Shown here: piece by piece, positions 1 through 5,949 of the stretch
How positions within the stretch are numbered: the first letter of the stretch is position 1
Layout of the letters: every line of letters begins with the position of its first letter
From: an uncultured Oscillospiraceae bacterium
GTDB taxonomy: Bacteria; Bacillota; Clostridia; Oscillospirales; Acutalibacteraceae
Direction: 5' to 3'
NCBI GenBank assembly: GCA_900554525.1
Contig: USHL01000096.1
Location: forward strand, 1 to 5,949
Length of the DNA: 5,949 bases
The notes under the pieces: model-generated
Databases searched by the model: none
What the model saw: the letters and a program-made list of their open reading frames with translations, nothing else
What the model was told of the DNA's origin: nothing
Position numbers and translations under genes: made by a program

Positions 1-116
1 TAAAAGAGCTCCATGCCTATTTTTACAAAGGGCTTTACATCGGTGAATTTGTCAAGAAAATTGAAAACCTCGTCCCGGCCTGCAAAATCGCAGGCGATGA
101 TTACATCCTTTCCCAT
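1..116 (-). CDS. pyrF: Orotidine 5'-phosphate decarboxylase, N-terminal 38 codons only
   Basis: PyrF decarboxylates OMP to UMP, the last step of the pathway. Only the first 38 residues lie in the window, and the frame is still open at base 1. The visible part runs from MGKDVIIACDFAG to VKIGMELF. Asp10 in the IIACDF strand and Lys32 in KIGMEL correspond to the ribose/phosphate-contacting residues of the first two barrel strands in the short bacterial PyrF family. The catalytic D-x-K-x-x-D motif would lie beyond the edge. The ATG at 116 overlaps the pyrD stop by one base and has a strong ribosome binding site inside pyrD. The position after pyrD matches the Bacillus pyr operon order. This ORF is too short to stand alone, but motif and context agree. 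Confidence 0.93.
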   Translation of the reverse strand, partial: MGKDVIIACDFAGRDEVFNFLDKFTDVKPFVKIGMELF

Positions 117-1027
117 CAGTGCGCTCCTCCTATAATATCGCTTAAATTTTTGATTCCGTATTTTTCCATAGCGGCAGGCAGACTGTCGATTATTTTTTTG
201 CAGGCGAACGGCTCGACAAGATTTGCCGCGCCTACCTCAACCGCCGATGCGCCGGCCAGCATCATTTCGATAACATCCTCGGCGGAGGAAAGTCCGCCCA
301 TCCCGATTATCGGTATTTTAACTGCCTCATAGACCTGGTAAACCATTCTCAGCGCTACCGGCTTTACGGCAGGGCCGGAAAATCCGCCCATTTTGTTGGC
401 AAGCACCGGCTTTTTGGTTTTAAGGTCTATGCGCATGCCTAAAAGTGTATTTATAAGGCTTAAACCGTCGGCGCCGGAGTCTTCGCAGGCCTTGGCGATT
501 TCGGTAATGTCGGTCACGTTAGGGGAAAGCTTTATAAATACCGGCTTTTTGGTAACGGCCTTTACCGCTTTGGTGACTTCGGCTGCGTTTTTGGCGCCGG
601 TGCCGAAAGCAAGCCCTCCGCCGTGGACGTTGGGGCAGGAAATATTTACCTCGAACCAGCCTATCTGTTCCTCGCTGTCAAGACGTTCACAGGTATAAGC
701 GTAGTCTTCGACCGAAAATCCGCTGATATTGGCCATTACAGGCTTATGAAAATGCTTTTTAAGCTTCGGCAGCTCTTCCGAGATTACCTTTTCCACCCCC
801 GGGTTTTGCAGGCCTACCGAGTTGAGCATTCCCTCAGAGCATTCGGCGATTCTCGGCGTCGGGTTGCCGAAACGCTCTTCGCGGGTGGTGCCCTTGAAGG
901 AAAAGGTTCCGAGGCAGTTTATATCGTATAATTCGGCGAATTCATAGCCGTAGCCGAAGGTGCCGCTGGCGGGGATAACCGGATTGTCGAGGGTGATACC
1001 GCATAAATCCACCTTTATATTTACCAT
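116..1027 (-). CDS. pyrD: Dihydroorotate dehydrogenase B (NAD+), catalytic subunit (class 1B)
   Basis: Oxidises dihydroorotate to orotate with FMN, the fourth step of UMP synthesis, and hands electrons to PyrK. The 303-residue product is a single TIM-barrel of normal family length. Visible motifs in order are NPVIPASGTFGYG (15-27), FKGTT (44-48), NSVGLQNPG (69-77), NISG (100-103), and VNISCPNVHGGG (127-138). The last contains Cys131, the class 1 catalytic base; class 2 enzymes have Ser here. They are followed by FIKLSPNVTD (164-173), LINTLLG (191-197), GGFSGPAVKPVAL (214-226) and the phosphate-binding IIGMGGLSSAEDV (240-252). It has no N-terminal membrane helix, unlike quinone-linked class 2 enzymes. 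The adjacent pyrK confirms class 1B over class 1A. The ATG at 1027 has a good ribosome binding site. The TGA stop (118-116) shares one base with the pyrF start. Confidence 0.99.
   Translation of the reverse strand: MVNIKVDLCGITLDNPVIPASGTFGYGYEFAELYDINCLGTFSFKGTTREERFGNPTPRIAECSEGMLNSVGLQNPGVEKVISEELPKLKKHFHKPVMANISGFSVEDYAYTCERLDSEEQIGWFEVNISCPNVHGGGLAFGTGAKNAAEVTKAVKAVTKKPVFIKLSPNVTDITEIAKACEDSGADGLSLINTLLGMRIDLKTKKPVLANKMGGFSGPAVKPVALRMVYQVYEAVKIPIIGMGGLSSAEDVIEMMLAGASAVEVGAANLVEPFACKKIIDSLPAAMEKYGIKNLSDIIGGAH
125..131 (-). promoter_or_regulatory. Ribosome binding site of pyrF inside the pyrD 3' end
   Basis: AGGAGGA on the minus strand lies within the codons for the Gly-Gly near the PyrD C-terminus (Ile-Ile-Gly-Gly-Ala-His-stop). 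Its GGAGG core is 9 nt before the pyrF ATG at 116. The TGATG stop/start overlap suggests translational coupling. Confidence 0.88.
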
Positions 1028-1752
1028 ACGATTTCCTCCCTTTCTAAGACCGGACCGTCCTTGCAGATGCGCTTGGTGCCGTATTTTGTTTTGCAGGAGC
1101 AGCCCATACAGGCGCCGAAGCCGCAGCCCATGCGCTCTTCAAAGCTGTATTGGCCGCCGGTTTCGGCGACCGCTTCTATTGCCCTGAACATCGGCTCCGG
1201 TCCGCAGGTGTAGAAATAATCGTAGTCGGCGGTTTCCATCCCCGCGGTTACAAAGCCCTTTATGCCGTAGGAGCCGTCCGCGGTTGTGACGGTAACCGCC
1301 GCGCCGAGCTTTTTAAATTCTTCTTCGTAAAATATTTCGGATTTTGTGTTGAAGCCTAAAATGACAGACGGTTTTCTGCCGGACTTGATAAGGGCCTTGC
1401 ACAGCCCGTAAAGCGGGGGAATACCCACTCCGCCGCCGATAAGCAAGGGCTTCGCGCCGCTTTTTTCGGTGTTATAGCCGTTGCCGAGGGAAAGCAGTAT
1501 GTCCAGTTTTTCTTCTTTTTTAAGGCGGCTTAGGGCTTCGGTGCCGGCACCTACGGTTTTATATATTACCGTAAGCGTACCCTCTTCGCAGTCGCAGACG
1601 GATATCGGTCTTCTGAGATAAAAGCCGTCCAGCTTTATATTGATAAACTGACCGGGAGCGGTGACGGGCGAGGTGTCTCCGGCGAGGGTCATTTCGTATA
1701 CGCCGGGGGCGATTTCCCGGTTGGTAAGTATTTCAAAAAAATCCTGTTTCAT
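1021..1752 (-). CDS. pyrK: Dihydroorotate dehydrogenase B (NAD+), electron-transfer subunit
   Basis: PyrK carries FAD and a [2Fe-2S] cluster and passes electrons from the FMN of PyrD to NAD+, forming the class 1B heterotetramer in the cytoplasm. The 243 residues match the usual family length. An N-terminal FAD-binding barrel (about 1-95) opens with NREIAPGVYEM and contains the flavin motif RRPIS (47-51). The NAD-binding domain (about 100-195) shows GGGVGIPP (106-113) and YTCGPEPM (181-188). The C-terminal iron-sulfur segment has Cys210, Cys215, Cys218 and Cys230 in the C-x4-C-x2-C-x11-C pattern, with an extra Cys220. The ATG at 1752 has a strong ribosome binding site 5 nt upstream. The 3' end overlaps pyrD by 7 bp, as expected for partner subunits. 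Related ferredoxin reductase subunits are the alternative, but the pyrD neighbour and the terminal CKDGPVL motif make PyrK clear. Confidence 0.98.
   Translation of the reverse strand: MKQDFFEILTNREIAPGVYEMTLAGDTSPVTAPGQFINIKLDGFYLRRPISVCDCEEGTLTVIYKTVGAGTEALSRLKKEEKLDILLSLGNGYNTEKSGAKPLLIGGGVGIPPLYGLCKALIKSGRKPSVILGFNTKSEIFYEEEFKKLGAAVTVTTADGSYGIKGFVTAGMETADYDYFYTCGPEPMFRAIEAVAETGGQYSFEERMGCGFGACMGCSCKTKYGTKRICKDGPVLEREEIVW
1035..1041 (-). promoter_or_regulatory. Ribosome binding site of pyrD inside pyrK
   Basis: AGGGAGG on the minus strand lies 7 nt before the pyrD ATG at 1027, within the codons for the Arg-Glu-Glu stretch near the PyrK C-terminus. The 7-bp overlap of the two frames (1021-1027) suggests coupled translation of the two subunits. 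Confidence 0.88.
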
Positions 1753-1756
1753 GATG

Positions 1757-1763
1757 TCCTCCT
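1757..1763 (-). promoter_or_regulatory. Ribosome binding site of pyrK
   Basis: AGGAGGA on the minus strand has its GGAGG core 5 nt before the ATG at 1752, and it decides that start. Just upstream, UCCU (1772-1769) can pair with AGGA of this site (1763-1760) across a 5-nt loop. That hairpin is only 4 bp, so sequestration would be weak unless helped by other structure. Confidence 0.9.
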
Positions 1764-1816
1764 ATTAAAGGATATTAGGCGGCGGGCAAAGCGCAAGACT
1801 GACGAGATACAGACGG

Positions 1817-1831
1817 CCGCCGCTGCGGCGG
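1817..1831 (-). other. GC-rich RNA hairpin in the carB-pyrK spacer
   Basis: In the transcript, CCGCCG (1831-1826), a CAG loop (1825-1823) and CGGCGG (1822-1817) form a perfect 6-bp all-GC stem. Three more outer pairs (1840-1838 with 1816-1814) are possible across a bulge holding a run of five U. The U-run is 5' of the stem rather than 3', so it does not look like an intrinsic terminator for the operon. A role in mRNA processing, stability or pyrK expression is only inference. Confidence 0.55.
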
Positions 1832-1845
1832 AAAAAGCCGGTAAG

Positions 1846-4800
1846 TTATGCGTCGATGGTCGAGATGCCGAGGGTGGTTTCTTCGAGCACGTCGAGCAGT
1901 ACCTTGACGGTGTCGAGCGAGGTAAACATGGTCACATTGTTTTCAACCGCGCACTGACGTATCTCGTGTCCGTCCGAAAGTCCGCCGGAGGAGTTCATAT
2001 CCCGTGTATTTATAACATAGGTCACATAGCCCTGACGTATGGCTTCGAGTATTTCCTTGCTTCCCTCGCTTATCTTTTTAAGGGCGTGGGTGCGTATGCC
2101 GTTCTGCTTTAAGAATTTTGCCGTGCCCTCGGTCGCCTGGATATTAAAGCCCATATTGTAGAAACGGCGGATCAGCGGCAGGGCTTCGGCCTTATCCTTA
2201 TCGGCGATTGTGGCCAGTACCGTGCCGTAGTTCATAACGTTCATGCCGCTGGCCTTGAGCGCCTTGAAGAGGGCGCGGGTAAGTCTGTCGTCGTAGCCTA
2301 TTGCCTCGCCGGTCGACTTCATTTCCGGCGACAGATAGGCGTCGAGCCCGCGGAGCTTTGAGAAAGAGAAAGCCGGAGCCTTGACATACCAGCGTTTTTT
2401 CTCGGCGGGGTAGATTTCGGTATAGCCCTGCTCCTTGAGGGAATGACCTAAGATGACTAAGGTCGCGATATCCGCAAGGCTGTAGCCCGTAGCTTTTGAA
2501 AGGAAGGGCACGGTGCGTGAGGAGCGGGGATTTACCTCGATTATAAAGACGTTTTCATTTTCATCAACTATAAACTGGATATTGTAAAGCCCGATAATTC
2601 CGATGCCGAGGCCTAATTTTTTGGTGTAGTCGAGAATGGTGTCCTTAACCTTCTGCGAAATGCTGAAGGTCGGGTAAACGCTTATCGAGTCGCCGCTGTG
2701 TATTCCGGTGCGCTCGACCAGCTCCATAATGCCGGGGACGAACACATCGGCGCCGTCGCAGATGGCGTCGACCTCCAATTCCTTGCCGGCGATGTATTTA
2801 TCGACCAGCACCGGCTTATCCTCATCGATTTCAACGGCGGTGCGCAGATAGCGGCGGAGCTGGCTTTCGTCGGCGACTATCTGCATTGCCCTGCCGCCCA
2901 GAACAAAGGAGGGACGGACCAGCACCGGATAGCCGATTTCGGCGGCGGCCGCCACGCCGTCCTCGATTTTGGTTACGGCGTGGCCCTGCGGCTGGGGTAT
3001 ATTCAGCTTTTTAAGCACCTTTTCAAACAGGTCGCGGTTTTCGGCGCGGTCGATGGCGTCGCAGTCGGTGCCGATGATTTTAACCCCGCGGCGGTGGAGA
3101 CTATCGGAAAGATTTATTGCGGTCTGACCGCCCAGAGACGCGATGACCCCGATCGGGTTTTCAAGGTGTATAATGTTCATGACATCCTCGGTGCAGAGAG
3201 GCTCGAAGTACAGCTTGTCGGAGCAGGTGTAGTCGGTCGAGACGGTCTCGGGGTTGTTGTTGATGATTATCGCCTCATAGCCCGAGCCTTTAATGGTTTT
3301 AACGGCGTGCACCGTCGAGTAGTCGAACTCGATGCCCTGCCCGATACGGATAGGACCGGAGCCGAGCACAATAATCTTCTTTTTATCGGATACTACGGAT
3401 TCGTTTTCTTCCTCGTAGGTCGAATAGAAATAGGGGATATAGCTTTCAAACTCTGAGGCGCAGGTGTCTATCATTTTATAGACCGGGAACATATTGTTTT
3501 CAAGGCGGATATTGTAGATGTCTTCGCCCGAAACGCCCCAGAGCCTGCCGATAAACTCATCTGAAAAGCCCATCTTTTTTGCCTTGAAGAGCACTTCGGC
3601 ACTGCCTTTATTCGCTTTAAGCTCGTTTTCCGTATGAACGATATTTTTGAGCTTTTCGAGGAAGAGCATATCTATCTTGGTGGCGTCGTATATCATTCCG
3701 AGGTCTGCCGAGCGGCGCAGCAGCTCGGTTATGGCGTAGATACGGTCGTCGGTGCCGTCGGCGATATATTTTAAAAGCTCCTCGTCGGAAAACCCGTCGA
3801 ACTTCTTCATATAAAGATGGTTTACGCCGATTTCCAGCGAGCGCGCGGCCTTTAAAAGGCTTTCCTCGATTGTTCTGCCGATGCTCATAACCTCTCCGGT
3901 CGCCTTCATCTGGGTCGAAAGCTTATTGTTTGCCGAAGCAAATTTATCGAACGGGAAGCGCGGCATTTTGGAAACCACATAGTCGAGCGCCGGCTCGAAC
4001 GAGGCGGGAGTGTTGGCTATCATAATTTCATCGAGCCGCATACCGACCGCTATTTTTGCCGAAACGCGGGCTATCGGGTAGCCGCTCGCCTTGGACGCCA
4101 GCGCCGACGAGCGCGAAACGCGGGGATTGACCTCGATTAAGTAATATTTGAAGGAGAGCGGGTCGAGCGCGAACTGCACGTTGCAGCCGCCCTCGATTTT
4201 AAGGGCACGGATTATCTTGAGTGCGCTGTCGCGGAGCATGTGGTATTCCTTATTGGTGAGGGTCTGGGAGGGGCAGACGACTATCGAGTCGCCGGTGTGG
4301 ATACCGACCGGGTCGATGTTTTCCATATTGCAGATGGTAACGGCGGTATCGTTGGCGTCGCGCATTACCTCGTATTCGATTTCTTTGTAGCCCTTGATGC
4401 TTTTTTCCACCAAAACCTGATGAACGGGGGATAACTCCAGCGCGTTTCTGAGGATTTCGGCGCATTCCTCGGCGGTGTCGGCAAAGCCGCCGCCGGTGCC
4501 GCCCAGGGTAAAGGCGGGGCGGAGCACTACCGGATAGCCGATTTCTTCCGCTGCCGACAAACCGGCTTCAAGGGTTTCGGCGATTATAGAGGGGAGCACC
4601 GGCTCGCCTATTTCCTCGCACAGCTCCTTGAAAAGCTCGCGGTCCTCGGCGCGCTCTATGCTGCGGCTTGAGGTGCCGAGCAGCTCGGCATTGCACTCGC
4701 GCAGAACGCCCTTCTTTTCAAGCTGCATAGCAAGATTGAGCCCCGTCTGCCCGCCGATTCCGGGCACAATCGCGTCGGGGCGCTCGTAGCGGATAACCTT

Positions 4801-5025
4801 TGCGAGATATTCAAGGGTCAGCGGCTCCATATAGACTTTATCGGCGACCGACGTGTCGGTCATAATAGTGGCGGGATTGGAGTTGCAGAGGACTACCTCA
4901 TACCCCTCTTCCTTAAGGGCGAGGCAGGCCTGCGTGCCGGCGTAGTCGAACTCGGCTGCCTGCCCGATAACGATAGGACCGGAGCCTATTACAAGTATTT
5001 TTTTGAGGTCTGTTCTTTTAGGCAT
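1846..5025 (-). CDS. carB: Carbamoyl phosphate synthetase large subunit
   Basis: Makes carbamoyl phosphate from bicarbonate, CarA-derived ammonia and two ATP. It has 1059 residues, close to E. coli CarB (1073). The canonical start, MPKRTDLKKILVIGSGPIVIGQ, supports the ATG at 5025. The first synthetase half (about 1-400) shows Arg129, Arg169 in LRPAFTLGGTGGG, Glu215, His243 in GIHTGDS, and EVNPRVSRSSAL (298-308). An oligomerisation domain (about 400-548) follows. The second, homologous half (about 549-935) repeats VLGSGPIRIGQG, RPSFVLGGRAM, GIHSGDS and EVNPRSSRTVPF. The C-terminal MGS-like regulatory domain (about 936-1059) keeps Lys945, Thr965, Thr968, Lys984 and Asn1006, which align with E. 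coli residues that bind UMP/IMP (recalled numbering 954, 974, 977, 993, 1015). UMP feedback is thus likely by inference. The gene follows carA with no gap and probably depends on translational coupling. Its place in a pyr operon points to pyrimidine rather than arginine supply (Bacillus name pyrAB). Confidence 0.99.
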   Translation of the reverse strand: MPKRTDLKKILVIGSGPIVIGQAAEFDYAGTQACLALKEEGYEVVLCNSNPATIMTDTSVADKVYMEPLTLEYLAKVIRYERPDAIVPGIGGQTGLNLAMQLEKKGVLRECNAELLGTSSRSIERAEDRELFKELCEEIGEPVLPSIIAETLEAGLSAAEEIGYPVVLRPAFTLGGTGGGFADTAEECAEILRNALELSPVHQVLVEKSIKGYKEIEYEVMRDANDTAVTICNMENIDPVGIHTGDSIVVCPSQTLTNKEYHMLRDSALKIIRALKIEGGCNVQFALDPLSFKYYLIEVNPRVSRSSALASKASGYPIARVSAKIAVGMRLDEIMIANTPASFEPALDYVVSKMPRFPFDKFASANNKLSTQMKATGEVMSIGRTIEESLLKAARSLEIGVNHLYMKKFDGFSDEELLKYIADGTDDRIYAITELLRRSADLGMIYDATKIDMLFLEKLKNIVHTENELKANKGSAEVLFKAKKMGFSDEFIGRLWGVSGEDIYNIRLENNMFPVYKMIDTCASEFESYIPYFYSTYEEENESVVSDKKKIIVLGSGPIRIGQGIEFDYSTVHAVKTIKGSGYEAIIINNNPETVSTDYTCSDKLYFEPLCTEDVMNIIHLENPIGVIASLGGQTAINLSDSLHRRGVKIIGTDCDAIDRAENRDLFEKVLKKLNIPQPQGHAVTKIEDGVAAAAEIGYPVLVRPSFVLGGRAMQIVADESQLRRYLRTAVEIDEDKPVLVDKYIAGKELEVDAICDGADVFVPGIMELVERTGIHSGDSISVYPTFSISQKVKDTILDYTKKLGLGIGIIGLYNIQFIVDENENVFIIEVNPRSSRTVPFLSKATGYSLADIATLVILGHSLKEQGYTEIYPAEKKRWYVKAPAFSFSKLRGLDAYLSPEMKSTGEAIGYDDRLTRALFKALKASGMNVMNYGTVLATIADKDKAEALPLIRRFYNMGFNIQATEGTAKFLKQNGIRTHALKKISEGSKEILEAIRQGYVTYVINTRDMNSSGGLSDGHEIRQCAVENNVTMFTSLDTVKVLLDVLEETTLGISTIDA

Positions 5026-5949
5026 TTAGTTTCCCTCCATCAAGGCGATAAAGCGGTCGAACAAATAGGCGCTGTCCTGCGGGCCGGGCGCGCTTTCGGG
5101 GTGGTACTGCACGCTGAAGATGCGGTTTTTCCCGTCGCTTACACCCTCGACCGTATTGTCTAAAATATTTATGTGTGTGATCTTAAGGCCTGTCCCCTCA
5201 AGGCTTGCGCCGTCAACGGCGTAGCTGTGATTTTGTGAGGTTATTTCGATTTTATCGGTTTCAAGATTTTTTACAGGGTGATTTCCGCCGCGGTGGCCGA
5301 ATTTCAGCTTGTAGGTTCTGGCGCCGAGGGCCAGTGAAATCAGCTGGTGACCGAGGCAGATGCCGAATATCGGGTATCGGCCCTTTAAATTTCTGACCAG
5401 CTCTATAACAGGGGTCACGTCTTCGGGGTCGCCCGGGCCGTTGGAAAGGAAAATGCCGTCCGGCTTCATTTTTATGACTTCCTCGGCGGGGGTGTCGAAG
5501 GGCATTACCGTCACGTTGCAGCCGCGGGTGTTAAGGGAGCGGATTATGTTGAGCTTTATCCCGCAGTCTATCGCCACGACGTTGTATTTCGCGTTGGCGG
5601 TTCTTGAATACCAGCGCTTTTTACAGCTGACTCTGGAGACCGCGTCGTGCGGCATGGGGGTGTTTCTTATTGTTTCAAGCGCCGCCCCGGTCGGGGTATC
5701 GGCGTCGGTTATGATACCGCGCCGGCTGCCGAGATCGCGTATACTGCGGGCAAGCTTGCGGGTGTCTATTACCGAAACGCCGGGTATGCGGTATTCCTCC
5801 ATAACCTCCGAAAGGGTTTTGGTGTAGCGGAAGTTGGAGGGCAGGTCGTTGTATTCCCGCACGATAAGCCCGCCTATTGTGGGCACGCGGGTTCCACTGT
5901 GCAGGGTGCCGTCGGGTTCGGTCACGCATACGCCGCGGGCCACGCTGCC
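5026..5949 (-). CDS. carA: Carbamoyl phosphate synthetase small (glutaminase) subunit, 5' end cut by window edge
   Basis: Hydrolyses glutamine and channels the ammonia to CarB for carbamoyl phosphate synthesis in the cytoplasm. The reading frame is open to the window edge. The GTG at 5943 is an internal valine codon, not the start, and roughly 60-70 N-terminal residues are missing compared with the usual 360-380. Numbering from that GTG, the end of the N-terminal CarA domain shows SNFRYTKTL and DTRKLARSIRDLG (about 36-72). A class I glutamine amidotransferase domain follows (about 120-303) with LSNGPGDP, the nucleophile elbow FGICLGHQL (Cys196, codon 5358-5356), KFGHRGGNHPV, TSQNHSYAV and the His281/Glu283 pair in VQYHPESAPGP. 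The catalytic triad is therefore complete. The segment before GLIVRE (about 4-24) is longer than in the E. coli protein and lacks its usual acidic/ES motif. The TAA stop directly abuts the carB ATG. The identification is very secure; in Bacillus the pyrimidine copy is called pyrAA. Confidence 0.97.
   Translation of the reverse strand, partial: GSVARGVCVTEPDGTLHSGTRVPTIGGLIVREYNDLPSNFRYTKTLSEVMEEYRIPGVSVIDTRKLARSIRDLGSRRGIITDADTPTGAALETIRNTPMPHDAVSRVSCKKRWYSRTANAKYNVVAIDCGIKLNIIRSLNTRGCNVTVMPFDTPAEEVIKMKPDGIFLSNGPGDPEDVTPVIELVRNLKGRYPIFGICLGHQLISLALGARTYKLKFGHRGGNHPVKNLETDKIEITSQNHSYAVDGASLEGTGLKITHINILDNTVEGVSDGKNRIFSVQYHPESAPGPQDSAYLFDRFIALMEGN
5033..5038 (-). promoter_or_regulatory. Ribosome binding site of carB inside the carA 3' end
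   Basis: GGAGGG on the minus strand lies 7 nt before the carB ATG at 5025. It falls within the last sense codons of carA (Met-Glu-Gly-Asn-stop), and the carA TAA is immediately followed by ATG. This arrangement fixes the carB start and suggests coupled, near-stoichiometric translation of the two subunits. Confidence 0.9.

Larger units (their letters stand above)
1753..1845 (-). other. carB-pyrK intercistronic spacer
   Basis: This 93-bp stretch is the only non-coding gap in the window; every other visible junction abuts or overlaps. It contains a GC-rich hairpin next to the carB stop, a second copy of a CCGCCGC element (1779-1785, minus strand) and the pyrK ribosome binding site. I see no convincing small ORF, no terminator with a downstream U-tract and no recognisable PyrR-binding loop. 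The spacer is probably transcribed as part of the operon mRNA. Confidence 0.75.

Noticed and set aside
623..931. Plus-strand open frames antisense to pyrD, and similar ones antisense to pyrK
   Set aside because: They overlap well-conserved PyrD and PyrK coding sequence and resemble no protein family.
1814..1840. Intrinsic terminator between carB and pyrK
   Set aside because: In the direction of operon transcription the U-run precedes the stem instead of following it, and on the plus strand the stem is followed by A residues. Termination here would also cut off pyrK-pyrD-pyrF.
1753..1845. PyrR-binding attenuator or riboswitch in the spacer
   Set aside because: I could not find the conserved PyrR binding-loop motif or any known riboswitch core; the spacer is also too short for a full antiterminator/terminator set.
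2698..3456. 252-codon plus-strand open frame antisense to carB
   Set aside because: It lies entirely opposite strongly conserved CarB coding sequence, and its translation has no recognisable domain. It is explained by codon bias of the GC-rich carB gene.
1846..5025. Internal duplication in carB as an unusual repeat
   Set aside because: The two homologous ATP-grasp halves are the normal architecture of every CarB.
5360..5827. 155-codon plus-strand open frame antisense to carA
   Set aside because: Opposite the CarA glutaminase coding sequence; low-complexity composition, no motif. A shadow frame.
5929..5943. GTG at 5943 or ATG near 5929 as the true start of carA
   Set aside because: The carA frame continues open to the window edge, and the protein would lack the conserved first third of its N-terminal domain; the ATG is in another frame. 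The gene is simply truncated by the window.

Overview
The window is an almost fully coding stretch of one minus-strand operon for de novo pyrimidine (UMP) synthesis. In transcription order, from the high-coordinate end to the low end, it holds carA (5' end cut off by the window edge), carB, pyrK, pyrD and pyrF (only the first 38 codons). All five products are recognisable from conserved family motifs. The order carA-carB-pyrK-pyrD-pyrF matches the core of the Bacillus/Clostridium pyr operon (pyrAA-pyrAB-pyrK-pyrD-pyrF). Three things point to a Bacillota genome, probably an anaerobic clostridial lineage of moderate GC content: that order, the class 1B (PyrK-dependent, NAD-linked) dihydroorotate dehydrogenase, and strong AGGAGG-type ribosome binding sites at every visible start. 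I cannot name the genus from the sequence alone.

Layout: 5949-5026 is the glutaminase subunit of carbamoyl phosphate synthetase. 5025-1846 is the large synthetase subunit, and its start codon directly abuts the carA stop. 1845-1753 is a 93-bp spacer, the only gap in the cluster, with a GC-rich hairpin and a good pyrK ribosome binding site. 1752-1021 is PyrK, the FAD/[2Fe-2S] electron-transfer subunit. 1027-116 is PyrD, the catalytic dihydroorotate dehydrogenase, which overlaps pyrK by 7 bp. 116-1 is the start of PyrF, which overlaps the pyrD stop by one base. No stretch over 300 bp lacks a gene, and I see no RNA genes, insertion sequences, CRISPR arrays or long repeats.

How the genes work together: CarA releases ammonia from glutamine and CarB converts it, with bicarbonate and 2 ATP, into carbamoyl phosphate. 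After the PyrB and PyrC steps (not in this window), PyrD oxidises dihydroorotate to orotate and passes the electrons through PyrK to NAD+. PyrE (not seen) and PyrF then give UMP. CarB carries most of the nucleotide-binding residues of its C-terminal regulatory domain, so feedback by UMP is likely. The operon promoter and any PyrR-type attenuator would lie upstream of carA, outside the window.

I looked for an undescribed system and found none. The points worth a second look are modest: the structured carB-pyrK spacer, an atypical extended segment in the N-terminal half of CarA at the window edge, and two substitutions around the CarB nucleotide pocket.
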